This document shows, piece by piece, positions 9,466 through 19,183 of a DNA stretch of 64,000 nt. Source of the DNA: Gimesia chilikensis. GTDB taxonomy: Bacteria > Planctomycetota > Planctomycetia > Planctomycetales > Planctomycetaceae. Both the position numbers and the translations under genes were made by a program. The stretch spans positions 186,001-250,000 of the forward strand of contig NZ_VTSR01000007.1 in NCBI RefSeq assembly GCF_008329715.1, given 5' to 3'. Positions within the stretch are counted from its first letter, which is position 1. Each line of letters opens with the position of its first letter. The notes beneath the pieces were generated by a model. The model did not search any database, was not told the DNA's origin, and was given only the letters and a program-made list of their open reading frames with translations.

Positions 9466-10908
9466 ATGGTAGATATCATCATGAATACAGAAGATAAATG
9501 TATTTCTAAGAGCAGAGAACTGGAGTTTCAACCTCATTCTCTTAGAAAATTGCTTTGTACTGGTTTGCTCATGGCAGTCCTCTGCGCGCTGATACTGGGA
9601 ACTGACTGCCTGGCAGAAGGTATTCCAACTCAGGGCGGCTCGAAGCTGATTGTCCGTGATGTGGGAGTTTACCTGGTCTCTGCCCACGGAAAAAAAATGA
9701 ATGATTCTGGTTTGTTCCGGTCCACACTGCCAGGCTTTATGCAGTCGCGGCGGTTGAGTGCTGATAGTGAGGGAAGCGATAAACCGACTCCTCTGGGGCT
9801 GATTACATTTGCTGGACCAGAAGTTAAAGATATCGATGTTCTGGTGGAATTCCCCTCAGGACGATTCCTTTCTCACTGGCCCACAGCGCGGATCCAGTCT
9901 CGGCGGATTTACTGGCGCGCCTGCCAACTCACGAAATCAGGTTCGGCCAGTTTTCAGATTCCGGGTTCTCACTGGCTGAGCCCCCTGCAGCAGGCTGATC
10001 GCCTGTTTGTAAATGCGAACAACAAAAGTGAACGCTTCATTCTGTATGATGTTGAGGTTAATCATACGCCCCAGATATCCATGACCCACTCAGCAGACGG
10101 GTTCCAAGTTCAGAATCGAGAGCCGGGAATGCTACAACATCTGACGGTTATTCAACCGACAGACAATCCAAAGCAATGGAAACTGGCAGCCGTTGATCAG
10201 ATTCCTGGAATGTCAAAACAGAAGTCGAAATCGCAGTCCGGGACAGACGATAAAACGAAAGCATCCAAGGTCGATCCGCTTTCTGAAAAAAAACTCAAAG
10301 CCAAGGCGGCAGCAGAAGAAGCAGCGAAGTTGAAAGTTCTGGGGGATCAACTGCGGAACGTAGGTGCGCTACCACAGTTGTTATCTGGTAAAGCTGCTGA
10401 TTCAAAGAAACCGGCAACACCCGCGAAGACGGAAACTAAAGTGGATCCCGTCAAAGTACCCTATGTAGAAAAGCAGCCGGTTTCGCGTGAACAGATCCTG
10501 AGTTTCTGGGGAGACTATCTGAGTGAGCGAGGGCTGGGAAAACCTGAGATTGAGTATGTGCAGCGCATTCTGAATGACTATGGTTTTCGAGAAGATCAGG
10601 CAACGGTCATTTATTGCATGGATGAAGGAGTTCTCGACAAAAGTGTCCCGCTGGAACTGACACCCCATCCAGATGTGCTTCGTCGGATTGCACTGGTGAT
10701 TCTGGTTGACGTGGATCCTGCATTGCAGAAGCACATTGATCTGTTAATCGCGCAGCTTGGTGATCCGGTCTGGGCGAAGCGGGAAGAGGCTCAGCAGGAA
10801 CTGGCGGAATATGGTCGGGCAGCCCAAAAACAGTTGCAGCAGGCCACGAAAAATAAAGATCTGGAGATCGTCTTTCGATCAGAACAACTGTTGGAGAAGA
10901 TCAAATAA
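9466..10908 (+). CDS. Membrane-anchored protein with C-terminal HEAT-like repeat
   Basis: Starts considered: TTG 9454, ATG 9466 (GGATG just upstream; chosen) and ATG 9481. An N-terminal hydrophobic helix near residues 30-48 follows a basic stretch, so the product is exported or anchored. A beta-rich region is followed by a lysine/alanine-rich helix (about 245-330). The last 50 residues (LGDPVWAKREEAQQELAEYG … SEQLLEKI) match the two-helix HEAT-like unit common at the ends of planctomycete repeat proteins. It ends the + strand run, 19 bases after the NPCBM gene. Function unknown. Confidence 0.6.
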   Translation: MVDIIMNTEDKCISKSRELEFQPHSLRKLLCTGLLMAVLCALILGTDCLAEGIPTQGGSKLIVRDVGVYLVSAHGKKMNDSGLFRSTLPGFMQSRRLSADSEGSDKPTPLGLITFAGPEVKDIDVLVEFPSGRFLSHWPTARIQSRRIYWRACQLTKSGSASFQIPGSHWLSPLQQADRLFVNANNKSERFILYDVEVNHTPQISMTHSADGFQVQNREPGMLQHLTVIQPTDNPKQWKLAAVDQIPGMSKQKSKSQSGTDDKTKASKVDPLSEKKLKAKAAAEEAAKLKVLGDQLRNVGALPQLLSGKAADSKKPATPAKTETKVDPVKVPYVEKQPVSREQILSFWGDYLSERGLGKPEIEYVQRILNDYGFREDQATVIYCMDEGVLDKSVPLELTPHPDVLRRIALVILVDVDPALQKHIDLLIAQLGDPVWAKREEAQQELAEYGRAAQKQLQQATKNKDLEIVFRSEQLLEKIK

Positions 10909-10938
10909 TCTGCTGCTTCAGCTCTCGCTACCTGGCGA

Positions 10939-11940
10939 TTAATGAATCGTGATCGGTGTCAGGGTAAAGCCGATGATGAAAAACGCGAGAGTTGCCCAGC
11001 CGATAAATGTTCGCATGGGGCCCAGCTCAACGGTATCGTCGGCAGTAGGAGGATGTGTGACTCCGAAGAAGATGAGCAGCAGAATCAGCAGCGAATAGGA
11101 AAATTCGTTCGAATACGCCATATATCCAATCGCGCCGAGCAGAACCAGCTGAGCGACAACATTGGCTCGTTTGCCGATCAGGGTATACAGGATGTGTCCT
11201 CCATCCAGCTGTCCAATGGGGATCAGGTTCAGGGCAGTGATGAAGATTCCTACCCAGCCTGCAAACAGCATGGAGTTCATGGCGATTTCCTGGTTTTCAG
11301 CCAGGGGACCGTGTACCAGTGTAATCATCCATTTCAGAATCAGTGGTTCGCCGAAACTGACGACTCCAGAGCCGGGAACGATTGTTTCCACGGTTGAATT
11401 GAGCAGCCCCCAGTAAACGAAGGGAATTGCAAACACCAGCCCTGCCAGAGGACCGGAGACCGCGATATCAAACATCTGCTTGCGATCGGCAACTCCCCCT
11501 CTCTGGAGAATGACTGCTCCCATGGTACCAAAGGGGCTCATCGGCATGGGGATAAAAATCGGACGGGTTGCCGGGATATGGTAACGTCGCGATTGGAGAT
11601 AGTGTCCCATTTCATGGGAGAGCAGAATCAACATCACTGGGCCGGCATATGAAAAGCCGTTACTGAAAAACGTCGTCCAGCCCATGGCCTGGATTTTCGA
11701 GAACAACAACTGGAACTGCCCGGGAGTCGGGATAAAAGGGCTATGTGTACCGCCGACGATCAACGTGCTCAGGCAGGTCAGAATGAAGAGGATCAACGGG
11801 ACCTTGCTCCGCGTGGGAGCGGGTGGCCTGTTGTAGACAGGTTGCCGGGGTGAATAGTCCTTGACCTCGGTCTGATAGTCACCGGGCTTAACCTCAATGA
11901 TCTGATCAGAAGGAGGCCGTGGCTGGTTTACGTCATTCAT
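10939..11940 (-). CDS. Site-2 protease family membrane metalloprotease (M50)
   Basis: 333 residues from ATG 11940; an in-frame TTG at 11958 adds six residues without better signals. The zinc motif HEMGH is at about residues 109-113, inside the segment VMLILLSHEMGHYLQSRRY. The second metal-binding motif LDGGH is at about 245-249 (NLIPIGQLDGGH). Several membrane helices surround both. The first 45 residues are proline-rich and cytosolic. Family members cut substrates within the membrane; the substrate is not evident, and there is no PDZ domain as in RseP. Probably a stand-alone membrane protease. Confidence 0.85.
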   Translation of the reverse strand: MNDVNQPRPPSDQIIEVKPGDYQTEVKDYSPRQPVYNRPPAPTRSKVPLILFILTCLSTLIVGGTHSPFIPTPGQFQLLFSKIQAMGWTTFFSNGFSYAGPVMLILLSHEMGHYLQSRRYHIPATRPIFIPMPMSPFGTMGAVILQRGGVADRKQMFDIAVSGPLAGLVFAIPFVYWGLLNSTVETIVPGSGVVSFGEPLILKWMITLVHGPLAENQEIAMNSMLFAGWVGIFITALNLIPIGQLDGGHILYTLIGKRANVVAQLVLLGAIGYMAYSNEFSYSLLILLLIFFGVTHPPTADDTVELGPMRTFIGWATLAFFIIGFTLTPITIH

Positions 11941-12096
11941 GCATCTATTCAAATTCAAGAGCTGATAAGATTAGTAGTTCAATCCATTTTATACCGCTGA
12001 CAGCATCTAGATGAGCTGTGATTTTGCTGAATTCTCGAATTTGTTATTCGATACGTCTGATGGAATATTGCGAAGATATGTCTGGAATATCTCAGA

Positions 12097-12726
12097 TTAC
12101 AGTGGGTTACGTTTCAGCATCCGGGAGGCACGGAGCACGTAATCAATGCCACTGTACAGTGTAATCAGAGCTGTTGCCCAGATGGTGACATCGCGAAATA
12201 TCAGGAAACCGGGGGTATTAAACGGGGCTTCAGGGCTCAATGAGAGCAGGCTGACCACAACGGCAACACACTGTACGCCCATTTTAATTTTCCCACTCCA
12301 GCTGGCGGAAAAGTCGCGTCCTCTTTTTTCGAGGAATCCACGGAGACTGGTGATAAACATTTCCCGCCCGATGATGATCAGGACGAACCAGGCATTGATC
12401 CCGGAAGCAGAACCCCGTTCCAGGAGGAAGATAAAAGCACCACAGATGATGAATTTATCCACAAAGGGGTCCATGATCCGGCCCAGCGTTGTGACCTGAT
12501 TGTATTTGCGAGCGAAATAACCGTCCAGAAAATCTGTAGCCGCTGCGACAATGAACAGACAGGCAGAGGTCTTCCACCAGCCTTCGAGATAGATGATCAC
12601 GAACAGGATCAATGAGAGCACCAGTCGACTGACGGTGATCAGGTTGGGCAGGTTCCAGATTTCAGGCCCCAGCAGCTCCGTACCTGGCCCGGTATTCTCG
12701 GATTGAGGTTCCGAAGTCGAATTCAT
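12097..12726 (-). CDS. pgsA: CDP-diacylglycerol-glycerol-3-phosphate 3-phosphatidyltransferase
   Basis: Transfers a phosphatidyl group from CDP-diacylglycerol to glycerol-3-phosphate, the committed step to phosphatidylglycerol, at the inner membrane. The CDP-alcohol phosphotransferase signature D-G-x2-A-R-x8-G-x3-D-x3-D is complete (DFLDGYFARKYN … GRIMDPFVDKF, about residues 66-93). Five to six membrane helices and the 209-residue length fit PgsA. I use ATG 12726; a TTG at 12762 would add twelve residues. A specific alternative within the superfamily, such as phosphatidylserine synthase, is less likely because length and the PDKF-like motif fit PgsA. Confidence 0.88.
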   Translation of the reverse strand: MNSTSEPQSENTGPGTELLGPEIWNLPNLITVSRLVLSLILFVIIYLEGWWKTSACLFIVAAATDFLDGYFARKYNQVTTLGRIMDPFVDKFIICGAFIFLLERGSASGINAWFVLIIIGREMFITSLRGFLEKRGRDFSASWSGKIKMGVQCVAVVVSLLSLSPEAPFNTPGFLIFRDVTIWATALITLYSGIDYVLRASRMLKRNPL

Positions 12727-12856
12727 ATTGGCTTCAGGATCTTTGAATAAACAATGTGTCAATTATCAGCGCACAACAGCACAGAGCACTCCCCGGGACT
12801 GCTCACAGGCATTCTATCGACTGGACAGAGAAGTTTACAGTGCAGCTCTGTGGCTT

Positions 12857-14233
12857 TTATGGGGATTCGTCAATCGATTCCAGGACGGGCAGTTCGTAGG
12901 CAATAATCCGGGTATTGCTGCGTACAAAAATCCGATTTTCCGCATAAGCGGGATGGGCCCAGGTCTCTCCAATCAGATTGGTCCGGGCCAGTTCCCTGTA
13001 CCCGGAAGGATCCAGTTCAGCCAGGATCAGATCCCCGTCTGAGTTGAGGACCAGGGCTCGGGGCTCTTGCTGCTTGAGCCAGATCAGCGTTGCCTGCGGA
13101 TTACGAGTATTGCCGGGTGTCATCTGGTTTTTGTCGTCCCAGATTTTTTTCCCCGTGGCGAATTCAAAACAGGTCAGACCGAATTTTTTGTCGAGTAGAT
13201 ACGCGTAGCCGTCCCGGTAAAGCGGTTGTGACATCAGACCTCTCAGCGTGCGTCGGTCCTCCCATTTCAGCTCTGCTTCTTCTGGCTGAGTGCCCAGCTG
13301 GATGGCTTTTGATCCGTCCCAGTAACCTGCCACAAAAACCAGCCCCTCATGTGCAATCGGATTGGCGATCGCGACACCGTAAGTGATTTTGTAAGGGACC
13401 GACCAGAAATGATTCCCTGACTGTGGATCGACACTGTGAATGTGATTGGGTGACCAGATGATTAATTGTGACTGGCCCAGGTGTTTGATCAAAAGCGGTG
13501 TCGCATAGCCGGCAGTATCGGAGAGTGATCGCCACCGTTCGACGCCTGTCTTACGGTCCAGGGCGACGACCGCGGTCCCCTGCTCTTTGCCTCCGGGTAG
13601 CAGGATGACCATGTCTCCCAGTACATAAGGAGCAGCGGCATACCCCCACTGTGGTACTTTCCCCCCAAAGTCTTCAACGAGTTGTTTTTTCCAGATCACC
13701 TTCCCGGTTTTCGCAGACAGACAGTAAACATCGCCCATCGTTCCCAGCGTGTAGACCAGATCATCCACGATCGTGGGGGCCGCGCGTGGGCCATTGCCAT
13801 AATCGAGGTCACGGTAATCGCAGGGATAGTTGTGCGCCCAGATCTGTTGACCCGTCTGGGCATCAAAGCAGAGCACCCGCTCAACATTCTGCCGCGCGAC
13901 TCGATGACTGTGGATGCCAGCTGCTTTTTGCTGATCTTCAGACGAGGCTACAGGCCGATCCATGACATAGAGTCTTCGATCCGCTACAGAAATCCCCCCG
14001 TAGCCTCCTCCCAGGTCGTGGGACCAGAGTTTTTTCAGCCCCGATTCAGGCCAGGTTGTTTTGAGTAGAGGACCATTCCAGGTGCCATCACCGCGCGGTC
14101 CTCGCCACTGGGGCCATTCTTCCCAGGTCGCTTGTGGGTTTGCTCGGGTTGAATTGGGAGTCTCTGCAACAGCAGGTTTCAGAAAGATCAGGCAGAACAG
14201 CATGAACAGTGATTTTAAGGTGAAAACACGCAT
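12857..14233 (-). CDS. Secreted PQQ-type beta-propeller repeat protein
   Basis: 458 residues from ATG 14233, which places a signal peptide (LFMLFCLIFLKPAVA) at the N terminus; upstream codons to 14281 are unlikely. Repeated blades carry the pattern DAQTGQQIWAHNY, SAKTGKVIWKKQL, DRKTGVERWRSL, EFATGKKIWDD, typical of the PQQ-like/YVTN-type eight-bladed propeller. Such planctomycete proteins begin with WPQWRGPRGDG, present here at about residues 33-43. No dehydrogenase catalytic set or haem-binding motif is visible, so it is more likely a non-enzymatic propeller than a true quinoprotein. Substrate or partner unknown. Confidence 0.85.
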   Translation of the reverse strand: MRVFTLKSLFMLFCLIFLKPAVAETPNSTRANPQATWEEWPQWRGPRGDGTWNGPLLKTTWPESGLKKLWSHDLGGGYGGISVADRRLYVMDRPVASSEDQQKAAGIHSHRVARQNVERVLCFDAQTGQQIWAHNYPCDYRDLDYGNGPRAAPTIVDDLVYTLGTMGDVYCLSAKTGKVIWKKQLVEDFGGKVPQWGYAAAPYVLGDMVILLPGGKEQGTAVVALDRKTGVERWRSLSDTAGYATPLLIKHLGQSQLIIWSPNHIHSVDPQSGNHFWSVPYKITYGVAIANPIAHEGLVFVAGYWDGSKAIQLGTQPEEAELKWEDRRTLRGLMSQPLYRDGYAYLLDKKFGLTCFEFATGKKIWDDKNQMTPGNTRNPQATLIWLKQQEPRALVLNSDGDLILAELDPSGYRELARTNLIGETWAHPAYAENRIFVRSNTRIIAYELPVLESIDESP

Positions 14234-14340
14234 GGTCGTCTCGTTTTGGGCGGGAATCAGTAAGGCAGGTTGAAGTATCAACGGCTCTAAATATTTTCTC
14301 TGATTCGCAGATAAAGCTCAAGGGGCGGAGCCGAAAACGG

Positions 14341-16353
14341 TCAGACCAGAGCAGTTTCCGGAAAGTGATCGGGAATACTTGCCGGATCCATAAAGGTTCG
14401 AAACCACATTTCCAGGACCAGCAGTGACCAGAGACGGGCGCTGTGATCCCATTGCAGATTCTGGTGTTCGTTGATCAGCTGTTCTACAGCCGTTCGGTCA
14501 AAGATCTGACGATCAATGGCCCGCTGGTCAAGCAGAACATCGTAGAGTAATGGTTTCAATTCATGACGGAACCAGTGATTGAGCGGCACTCCGAATCCCA
14601 TTTTCTTGCGTGTCTGGATCGATTCGGGAAGGAGATCAGCAAAGGTGTCGACGAGAATCTGTTTGCCGCGGCCTTTGTGCATTTTTAGATCCAGGGGCAT
14701 AACTGCTGCCAGTTCCGCAACATGATGATCCAGGAACGGGCTGCGACACTCCAGGCTGTGCGCCATGCTGGCAATGTCGACTTTGGTCAGAATGTCACAG
14801 GGGAGATAAGACAACACATCGGTCGCGGTGGTGCGGGTCACAAAGTCGCGGTCGGGACAGAGCTGGTAAGCGTCAAGCAGGAACTGGTCGGCATCGAAGT
14901 TCTGGATCTGCTCTCTGAATTCGGGAGTATACATCTCCAGTCGGCGTTCTGTATCAAAGATGCCGACCCATTTGAGGTAGCGACGTTCCGGAGGAACCGC
15001 AAGTCCTGCCAGGAATCGCTTGACGCGGCGGCGAAATGATTTCTGTTCCACTGATGCGGGGAGTTTCTGCCAGATGGAAGCGGTCATCATTTTTTTGATG
15101 AACCCCGGCAGTCGGTCAAACCATTGTGAAAGTGCCACGGCTCGATAGCGGTCGTAGCCTGCAAACAATTCGTCTCCCCCGTCTCCGGAAAGAGAAACAG
15201 TGACTTCTTGCCGGGTGACTTGTGAAAGGTACATCGTCGGGATAGCGCTACTGTCGGCAAAGGGTTCATCGTAGTGCCAGGCCAGACGGGGCAGCATTTC
15301 GAGGGCTTCGGGGGCGACCACATACTCGTGATGTTCGGTTCCCAGCATGGCTGCTGCCTCGCGGGCATAGCTGGTCTCGTCAAACTGTTTCACCGGAAAG
15401 CCGATCGAAAAGGTATGAACCGGTCGTTCGGACATACTCTGCATCAATCCGGCGATGATTGTCGAATCGATTCCCCCGGAGAGAAATGCTCCCAGAGGGA
15501 CATCACTGCGCATGCGGATTCGAACGGATTCCGTCAATGTCTGGCGAAGCGCCTTTGACCATTCCTGAGGTGACTGGAACTTCAGGTCTGTTCGTAATTC
15601 AGGATGTTGATAAGGGGGCGTCCAGTAGCGCTCAACGGTGAGTTGTCCCTGCTCGTAGATTGCGCGGTGTGCCGGGGGCAACTTCTGGTAGCCTTTCAGA
15701 ATTGACCAGGGGTGTGGCACATATTGATAAGCGAGAAAAAGATCGATGGCGTGGGGATCAACTTCCCGGCTGGCACCAGGCAGCTGCAGGAGCGATTTGA
15801 GTTCACTGGCAAAGCTTAACCGACCTGGTTCTTCCCGATAAAACAGGGGCTTCTGTCCCATGCGGTCGCGTGCCAGAAAGAGTCGCTGGCGACGTTCGTC
15901 CCAGATGGCAAACGCAAACATCCCCCTCAGATGTTCCACGCAGGCTGCCCCCTGCTCTTCATAAAGGTGGACAATGACTTCAGTATCGGATTCGGTTTTG
16001 AACTGGTGTCCCTGTCTAACCAGTTCTGTTCTGAGCTCCTGGTAGTTGTAGATTTCACCATTAAAGACGATCCAGACAGTGCCGTCTTCATTGCAGAGTG
16101 GCTGGTGCCCGGTTCCCAGGTCGATGATCGACAGGCGGCGGTGTCCCAGGGCGGCACCGGTTTCAGAGTTCGGAGTGAAGTCGGACCATTGCTTTTCATC
16201 AGCGAACAGAATTGACCTGGATTCGAGGTCGGAATGATAGCCTCCCGCATCATCGGGGCCCCGGTGAGCGATGACACTGGTCATACTGCGGAGCACCTGT
16301 GGGGAGATATTCTTGTCCCGTGTGGTCCATGAGGTTCCGGTGATTCCGCACAT
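14341..16353 (-). CDS. asnB: Asparagine synthase (glutamine-hydrolysing)
   Basis: Makes asparagine, or amidates a related substrate, from aspartate with ATP and glutamine. The N-terminal nucleophile is Cys2 (MCGITG); the class II glutaminase domain includes the RLSIIDLGTGHQP and FNGEIYNY segments. The C-terminal synthetase domain has the PP-loop SGGIDST (about 270-276). 670 residues is normal. Its partner 55 bases downstream of it on the minus strand order is a glycosyltransferase that is transcribed first, so the pair may serve surface polysaccharide synthesis, where AsnB-like proteins amidate sugars. The name asnB is the family call; free asparagine synthesis is not proven. Confidence 0.85.
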   Translation of the reverse strand: MCGITGTSWTTRDKNISPQVLRSMTSVIAHRGPDDAGGYHSDLESRSILFADEKQWSDFTPNSETGAALGHRRLSIIDLGTGHQPLCNEDGTVWIVFNGEIYNYQELRTELVRQGHQFKTESDTEVIVHLYEEQGAACVEHLRGMFAFAIWDERRQRLFLARDRMGQKPLFYREEPGRLSFASELKSLLQLPGASREVDPHAIDLFLAYQYVPHPWSILKGYQKLPPAHRAIYEQGQLTVERYWTPPYQHPELRTDLKFQSPQEWSKALRQTLTESVRIRMRSDVPLGAFLSGGIDSTIIAGLMQSMSERPVHTFSIGFPVKQFDETSYAREAAAMLGTEHHEYVVAPEALEMLPRLAWHYDEPFADSSAIPTMYLSQVTRQEVTVSLSGDGGDELFAGYDRYRAVALSQWFDRLPGFIKKMMTASIWQKLPASVEQKSFRRRVKRFLAGLAVPPERRYLKWVGIFDTERRLEMYTPEFREQIQNFDADQFLLDAYQLCPDRDFVTRTTATDVLSYLPCDILTKVDIASMAHSLECRSPFLDHHVAELAAVMPLDLKMHKGRGKQILVDTFADLLPESIQTRKKMGFGVPLNHWFRHELKPLLYDVLLDQRAIDRQIFDRTAVEQLINEHQNLQWDHSARLWSLLVLEMWFRTFMDPASIPDHFPETALV

Positions 16354-16408
16354 GATCTGAATTCTAAAAGCTGGGGGACAGGAGACGTGCTCTGGTCAGC
16401 AACATCGG

Positions 16409-17524
16409 TTACTGGAGGACTTCACGATAGAGTCTGGCATAACCTTCTACCATCTTATCGACACTGAAATCCTCTTGCATCCTTTTTCGAGCGGCGTTTC
16501 CTAAATCTTTTGCGAGTTGCGGGTCTGCCAGGATGCGTTCTGCAAATTGTGCGAAACCTGTACTGTCACCGACTGAAGTCAGGAAGCCGGTTTCACCATG
16601 CACGACCAGTTCCCTGTTGGGGGGAATATCACTGGCGACGACGGGAATGCCGTATGACATGGCTTCCATAATGCTGTTCGATTGTCCTTCAAAGTCGCTG
16701 GCCAGTTGAAAGACTTCAAAGAGTGGAAAAAGCTGGTCAACATCGGTGCGGTGGCCCAGGAACCGTACGTTGGGAGTGACCGTATATTTGTGAGCCAACT
16801 GCTCCAGCTTTGCTCGTTCGGGGCCATCGCCAATTACGAGCAGTACGATATCCTCATTCATCTGGCGAATCAGCTGCAGTGCCCAGAGCAGATCTTCGAC
16901 GCGTTTCTGACGGGCCAGACGTCCCACGAAGGCAATCAGGCGCGCATTCGGGTGAATGTCATGTTCCTGGTAAAGTTGTGAACGAACTGCTTCATTGACC
17001 GACGAATCTGGCAGAACAATGCCGTTAGGAACGACTCGCAGTAGTGAATCCGGTACACCTTTATCCCTGTAAAAGTCGACAACCCCCTGAGAGTTACCGA
17101 CCAGCAGTGACGTTTGTGGTAACAGGCGCCGATCGACATTGTGCTGCCAGTTACTTTTCCATGAATCCACACAACGCTCAGAGACGATGACCTTGGGAGT
17201 TTTTTGTGAAGCCGACAGCCGTTTGACAGCCATCCTCCCATAAGAGTTGGCTGCAAATAGCCAGGTATGCAGAATGTCGGGTTGTTGCTGTTGCAGAGTT
17301 TTCTTTAACGCTCGGTATGCCAGCGGGTCGAATTTGAATCGCTTCTTGAGGATCGTCACCGGAATATCATGCTGCTGGAGTACCTCTGTATAAGGGCCTC
17401 CCCGGGTCAGCGCAATGACCTGCACATCAAACTCATCACGGGGTAACGACGTCGCCAGCAGAGTGAGCTGCTTTTCGGCACCGGACTGATCGAGAGTCGG
17501 AATGAGAAGGCTGACTTTTATCAC
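16409..17524 (-). CDS. Glycosyltransferase family 4
   Basis: 371 residues from a GTG start. The N-terminal GT-B domain begins VSLLIPTLDQSGAEKQL, the donor-proximal GG/SGAE-type loop. The C-terminal domain has RLARQKRVEDLLWAL, a common GT4 strand, and the nucleotide-sugar binding motif EGQSNSIMEAMSYGIPVVA with the E-x7-E spacing. Soluble and cytosolic, probably membrane-associated. Likely adds a sugar to a lipid-linked surface glycan. It is upstream of the asparagine synthase (55-base gap) and probably in one transcript. Donor and acceptor cannot be read from sequence. Confidence 0.88.
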   Translation of the reverse strand: MIKVSLLIPTLDQSGAEKQLTLLATSLPRDEFDVQVIALTRGGPYTEVLQQHDIPVTILKKRFKFDPLAYRALKKTLQQQQPDILHTWLFAANSYGRMAVKRLSASQKTPKVIVSERCVDSWKSNWQHNVDRRLLPQTSLLVGNSQGVVDFYRDKGVPDSLLRVVPNGIVLPDSSVNEAVRSQLYQEHDIHPNARLIAFVGRLARQKRVEDLLWALQLIRQMNEDIVLLVIGDGPERAKLEQLAHKYTVTPNVRFLGHRTDVDQLFPLFEVFQLASDFEGQSNSIMEAMSYGIPVVASDIPPNRELVVHGETGFLTSVGDSTGFAQFAERILADPQLAKDLGNAARKRMQEDFSVDKMVEGYARLYREVLQ

Positions 17525-17658
17525 GGTGAAAGGGTTCGCATTCGTTGCTGAGAAATGTTTCCGGGTTCGCGCTTTGAAAGACGCCTATCGTATTTTATAC
17601 TGCAGGCGGAGATCAATATCTGATCTATAACCTGCAGGTTGTCCGTATCATAGAATGA

Positions 17659-18204
17659 ATGTCGATGATCGTACAGTTTGGATCTGCCCGGATTGAGCTG
17701 GTTCTGGGAGATATTACGACACAGCGCGTGGATGCGATCGTCAATGCTGCAAATGCGATGCTGGCGGGGGGCGGAGGCGTGTATGGAGCAATCCATGATG
17801 CTGCGGGGCCGGAAGTAATGAATGAGCTGAAGCGTCGTTACCCGGATGGATGCCCGACGGGAAGTGCCGTTGAGACGGCCGCAGGAAACCTGCGGGCAAA
17901 ATACATTTTTCATGCGGTAGGGCCCATCTGGCGGGGAGGTGGAAATCAGGAGAAGGATCTGCTGGAGTCCGCTTATCAGACCTGTCTTTCACTGGGAGAA
18001 AAACTGCGGTGTCAGAGCCTGGCGTTTCCTTCTATCAGTACCGGAGTTTATGGCTATCCTGTTGATCTGGCAGCGGAAACGGCGCTCCGGACGGTAGCAA
18101 CGCGTCTGGAAGCGACCAGTCAACTGGAGCTGGTGAAATTTGTTCTCTTTGATCAGGGGACGTTTGGTGGCTATGCACGGGTTTTAGAAACGATGCTTGT
18201 CTGA
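17659..18204 (+). CDS. Macrodomain protein (ADP-ribose / O-acetyl-ADP-ribose hydrolase type)
   Basis: 181 residues, a stand-alone macrodomain. The ADP-ribose loop is VNAANAMLAGGGGVYGAIHDAAG (about residues 31-53; read as AANxxLxGGGGVxGAIH) and the second loop is FPSISTGVYGYP (about 120-131). The aspartate-rich features of YmdB-type deacetylases fit, and substrates could include O-acetyl-ADP-ribose or ADP-ribosylated proteins. It is divergent from the glycosyltransferase and ends five bases before the next hydrolase, suggesting coexpression. Cytosolic. Confidence 0.9.
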   Translation: MSMIVQFGSARIELVLGDITTQRVDAIVNAANAMLAGGGGVYGAIHDAAGPEVMNELKRRYPDGCPTGSAVETAAGNLRAKYIFHAVGPIWRGGGNQEKDLLESAYQTCLSLGEKLRCQSLAFPSISTGVYGYPVDLAAETALRTVATRLEATSQLELVKFVLFDQGTFGGYARVLETMLV

Positions 18205-18209
18205 GCCAT

Positions 18210-19082
18210 ATGATAGAACCCTTTATTCAGGAATTTGTTGCCTCTGATAATTATCGGCTGCAGGGGCGTGTCTGGAGCCCCGCGGTGGAGGATATCAAAG
18301 GCGTTTTAGTCGTGCTCCACGGAATCCAGAGTCATTCCGGCTGGTATGAAGCCTCCTGTCGACAGCTCTGTGAGAATGGATATCAGATCTATTTTTTTGA
18401 TCGCCGTGGATCGGGGCTGAATCGAGAACAGCGTGGCGATACTCCTCACTGGCAGCGGCTGGTGCAGGACACGGTACAGATTTTAACACAGGTTCGTTTC
18501 CTGCAGTCTTCGTCAGAAAAAGCTGCGCCAGTGATTTTGCAGGCGATGAGCTGGGGAGCAAAACTGGCGGCGGTCGTGGCGACTCGACGACCTGACCTGA
18601 TAGATGGACTGGCTTTACTTTATCCGGGGGTTAAAGCACGCGTCCGCCCGAATCCCTTCCAGAAGTTTCAGCTGAATCTGGCTGACAAGTTGGGAGTGAG
18701 GCAGAAGCGGATCGCGATTCCTCTCAGTGATCCGGCATTGTTTACGGGAGACGCCGGTTGGCAGAATTTTATTCGTCATGATCCTCTGGCACTGCACGAG
18801 GTCACCGTTTCGTTTTTACTGGCTAACCGGGAACTGGATCGACTGGCAGACCAGGCCGCGGAGCAGATTGAATGTCCGGTGTTCTGTCAACTGGCGGGAC
18901 AGGATCAGATCATCGATAACAGGGCTACCGAAATCTGGCTGGACCGTGTCAGATCGGTGGAGAAGCGATGCATTTCATATCCTGCTGCACGTCATACTCT
19001 CGAATTTGAGCCGCAGCGCGAGCAGATTGTGGCAGATTACGCTGACTGGCTGGCTGAAATCTGTTCTTCTGGTGAGATCTGA
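18210..19082 (+). CDS. Alpha/beta hydrolase (lysophospholipase-like)
   Basis: 290 residues, no signal peptide. The oxyanion region VVLHGIQSHSGWYEA, nucleophile elbow AMSWGA (Ser near residue 114), probable acid AGQDQIID (about 230-237) and His in AARHTLEFE (about 263) form the catalytic triad. The cap/HGGxxH-like features match the monoglyceride lipase/lysophospholipase branch (Hydrolase_4). The nucleophile elbow begins with Ala rather than Gly, which is a minor deviation. Five bases after the macrodomain gene, so probably cotranscribed. Substrate unknown; may act on phospholipid or an acyl ester. Confidence 0.82.
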   Translation: MIEPFIQEFVASDNYRLQGRVWSPAVEDIKGVLVVLHGIQSHSGWYEASCRQLCENGYQIYFFDRRGSGLNREQRGDTPHWQRLVQDTVQILTQVRFLQSSSEKAAPVILQAMSWGAKLAAVVATRRPDLIDGLALLYPGVKARVRPNPFQKFQLNLADKLGVRQKRIAIPLSDPALFTGDAGWQNFIRHDPLALHEVTVSFLLANRELDRLADQAAEQIECPVFCQLAGQDQIIDNRATEIWLDRVRSVEKRCISYPAARHTLEFEPQREQIVADYADWLAEICSSGEI

Positions 19083-19183
19083 GATTTCCCACCGAATCGG
19101 GGCAGACTTTTGACAATGAGTATCTAAAATAACACTAGATTTTCGACGGGCCAGTTTATGTCTTCACTTTGTGGGATGATTTG

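Noticed and set aside
17521..17913. Minus-strand open frame opposite the macrodomain gene
   Set aside because: Antisense to a clear macrodomain with no support of its own.
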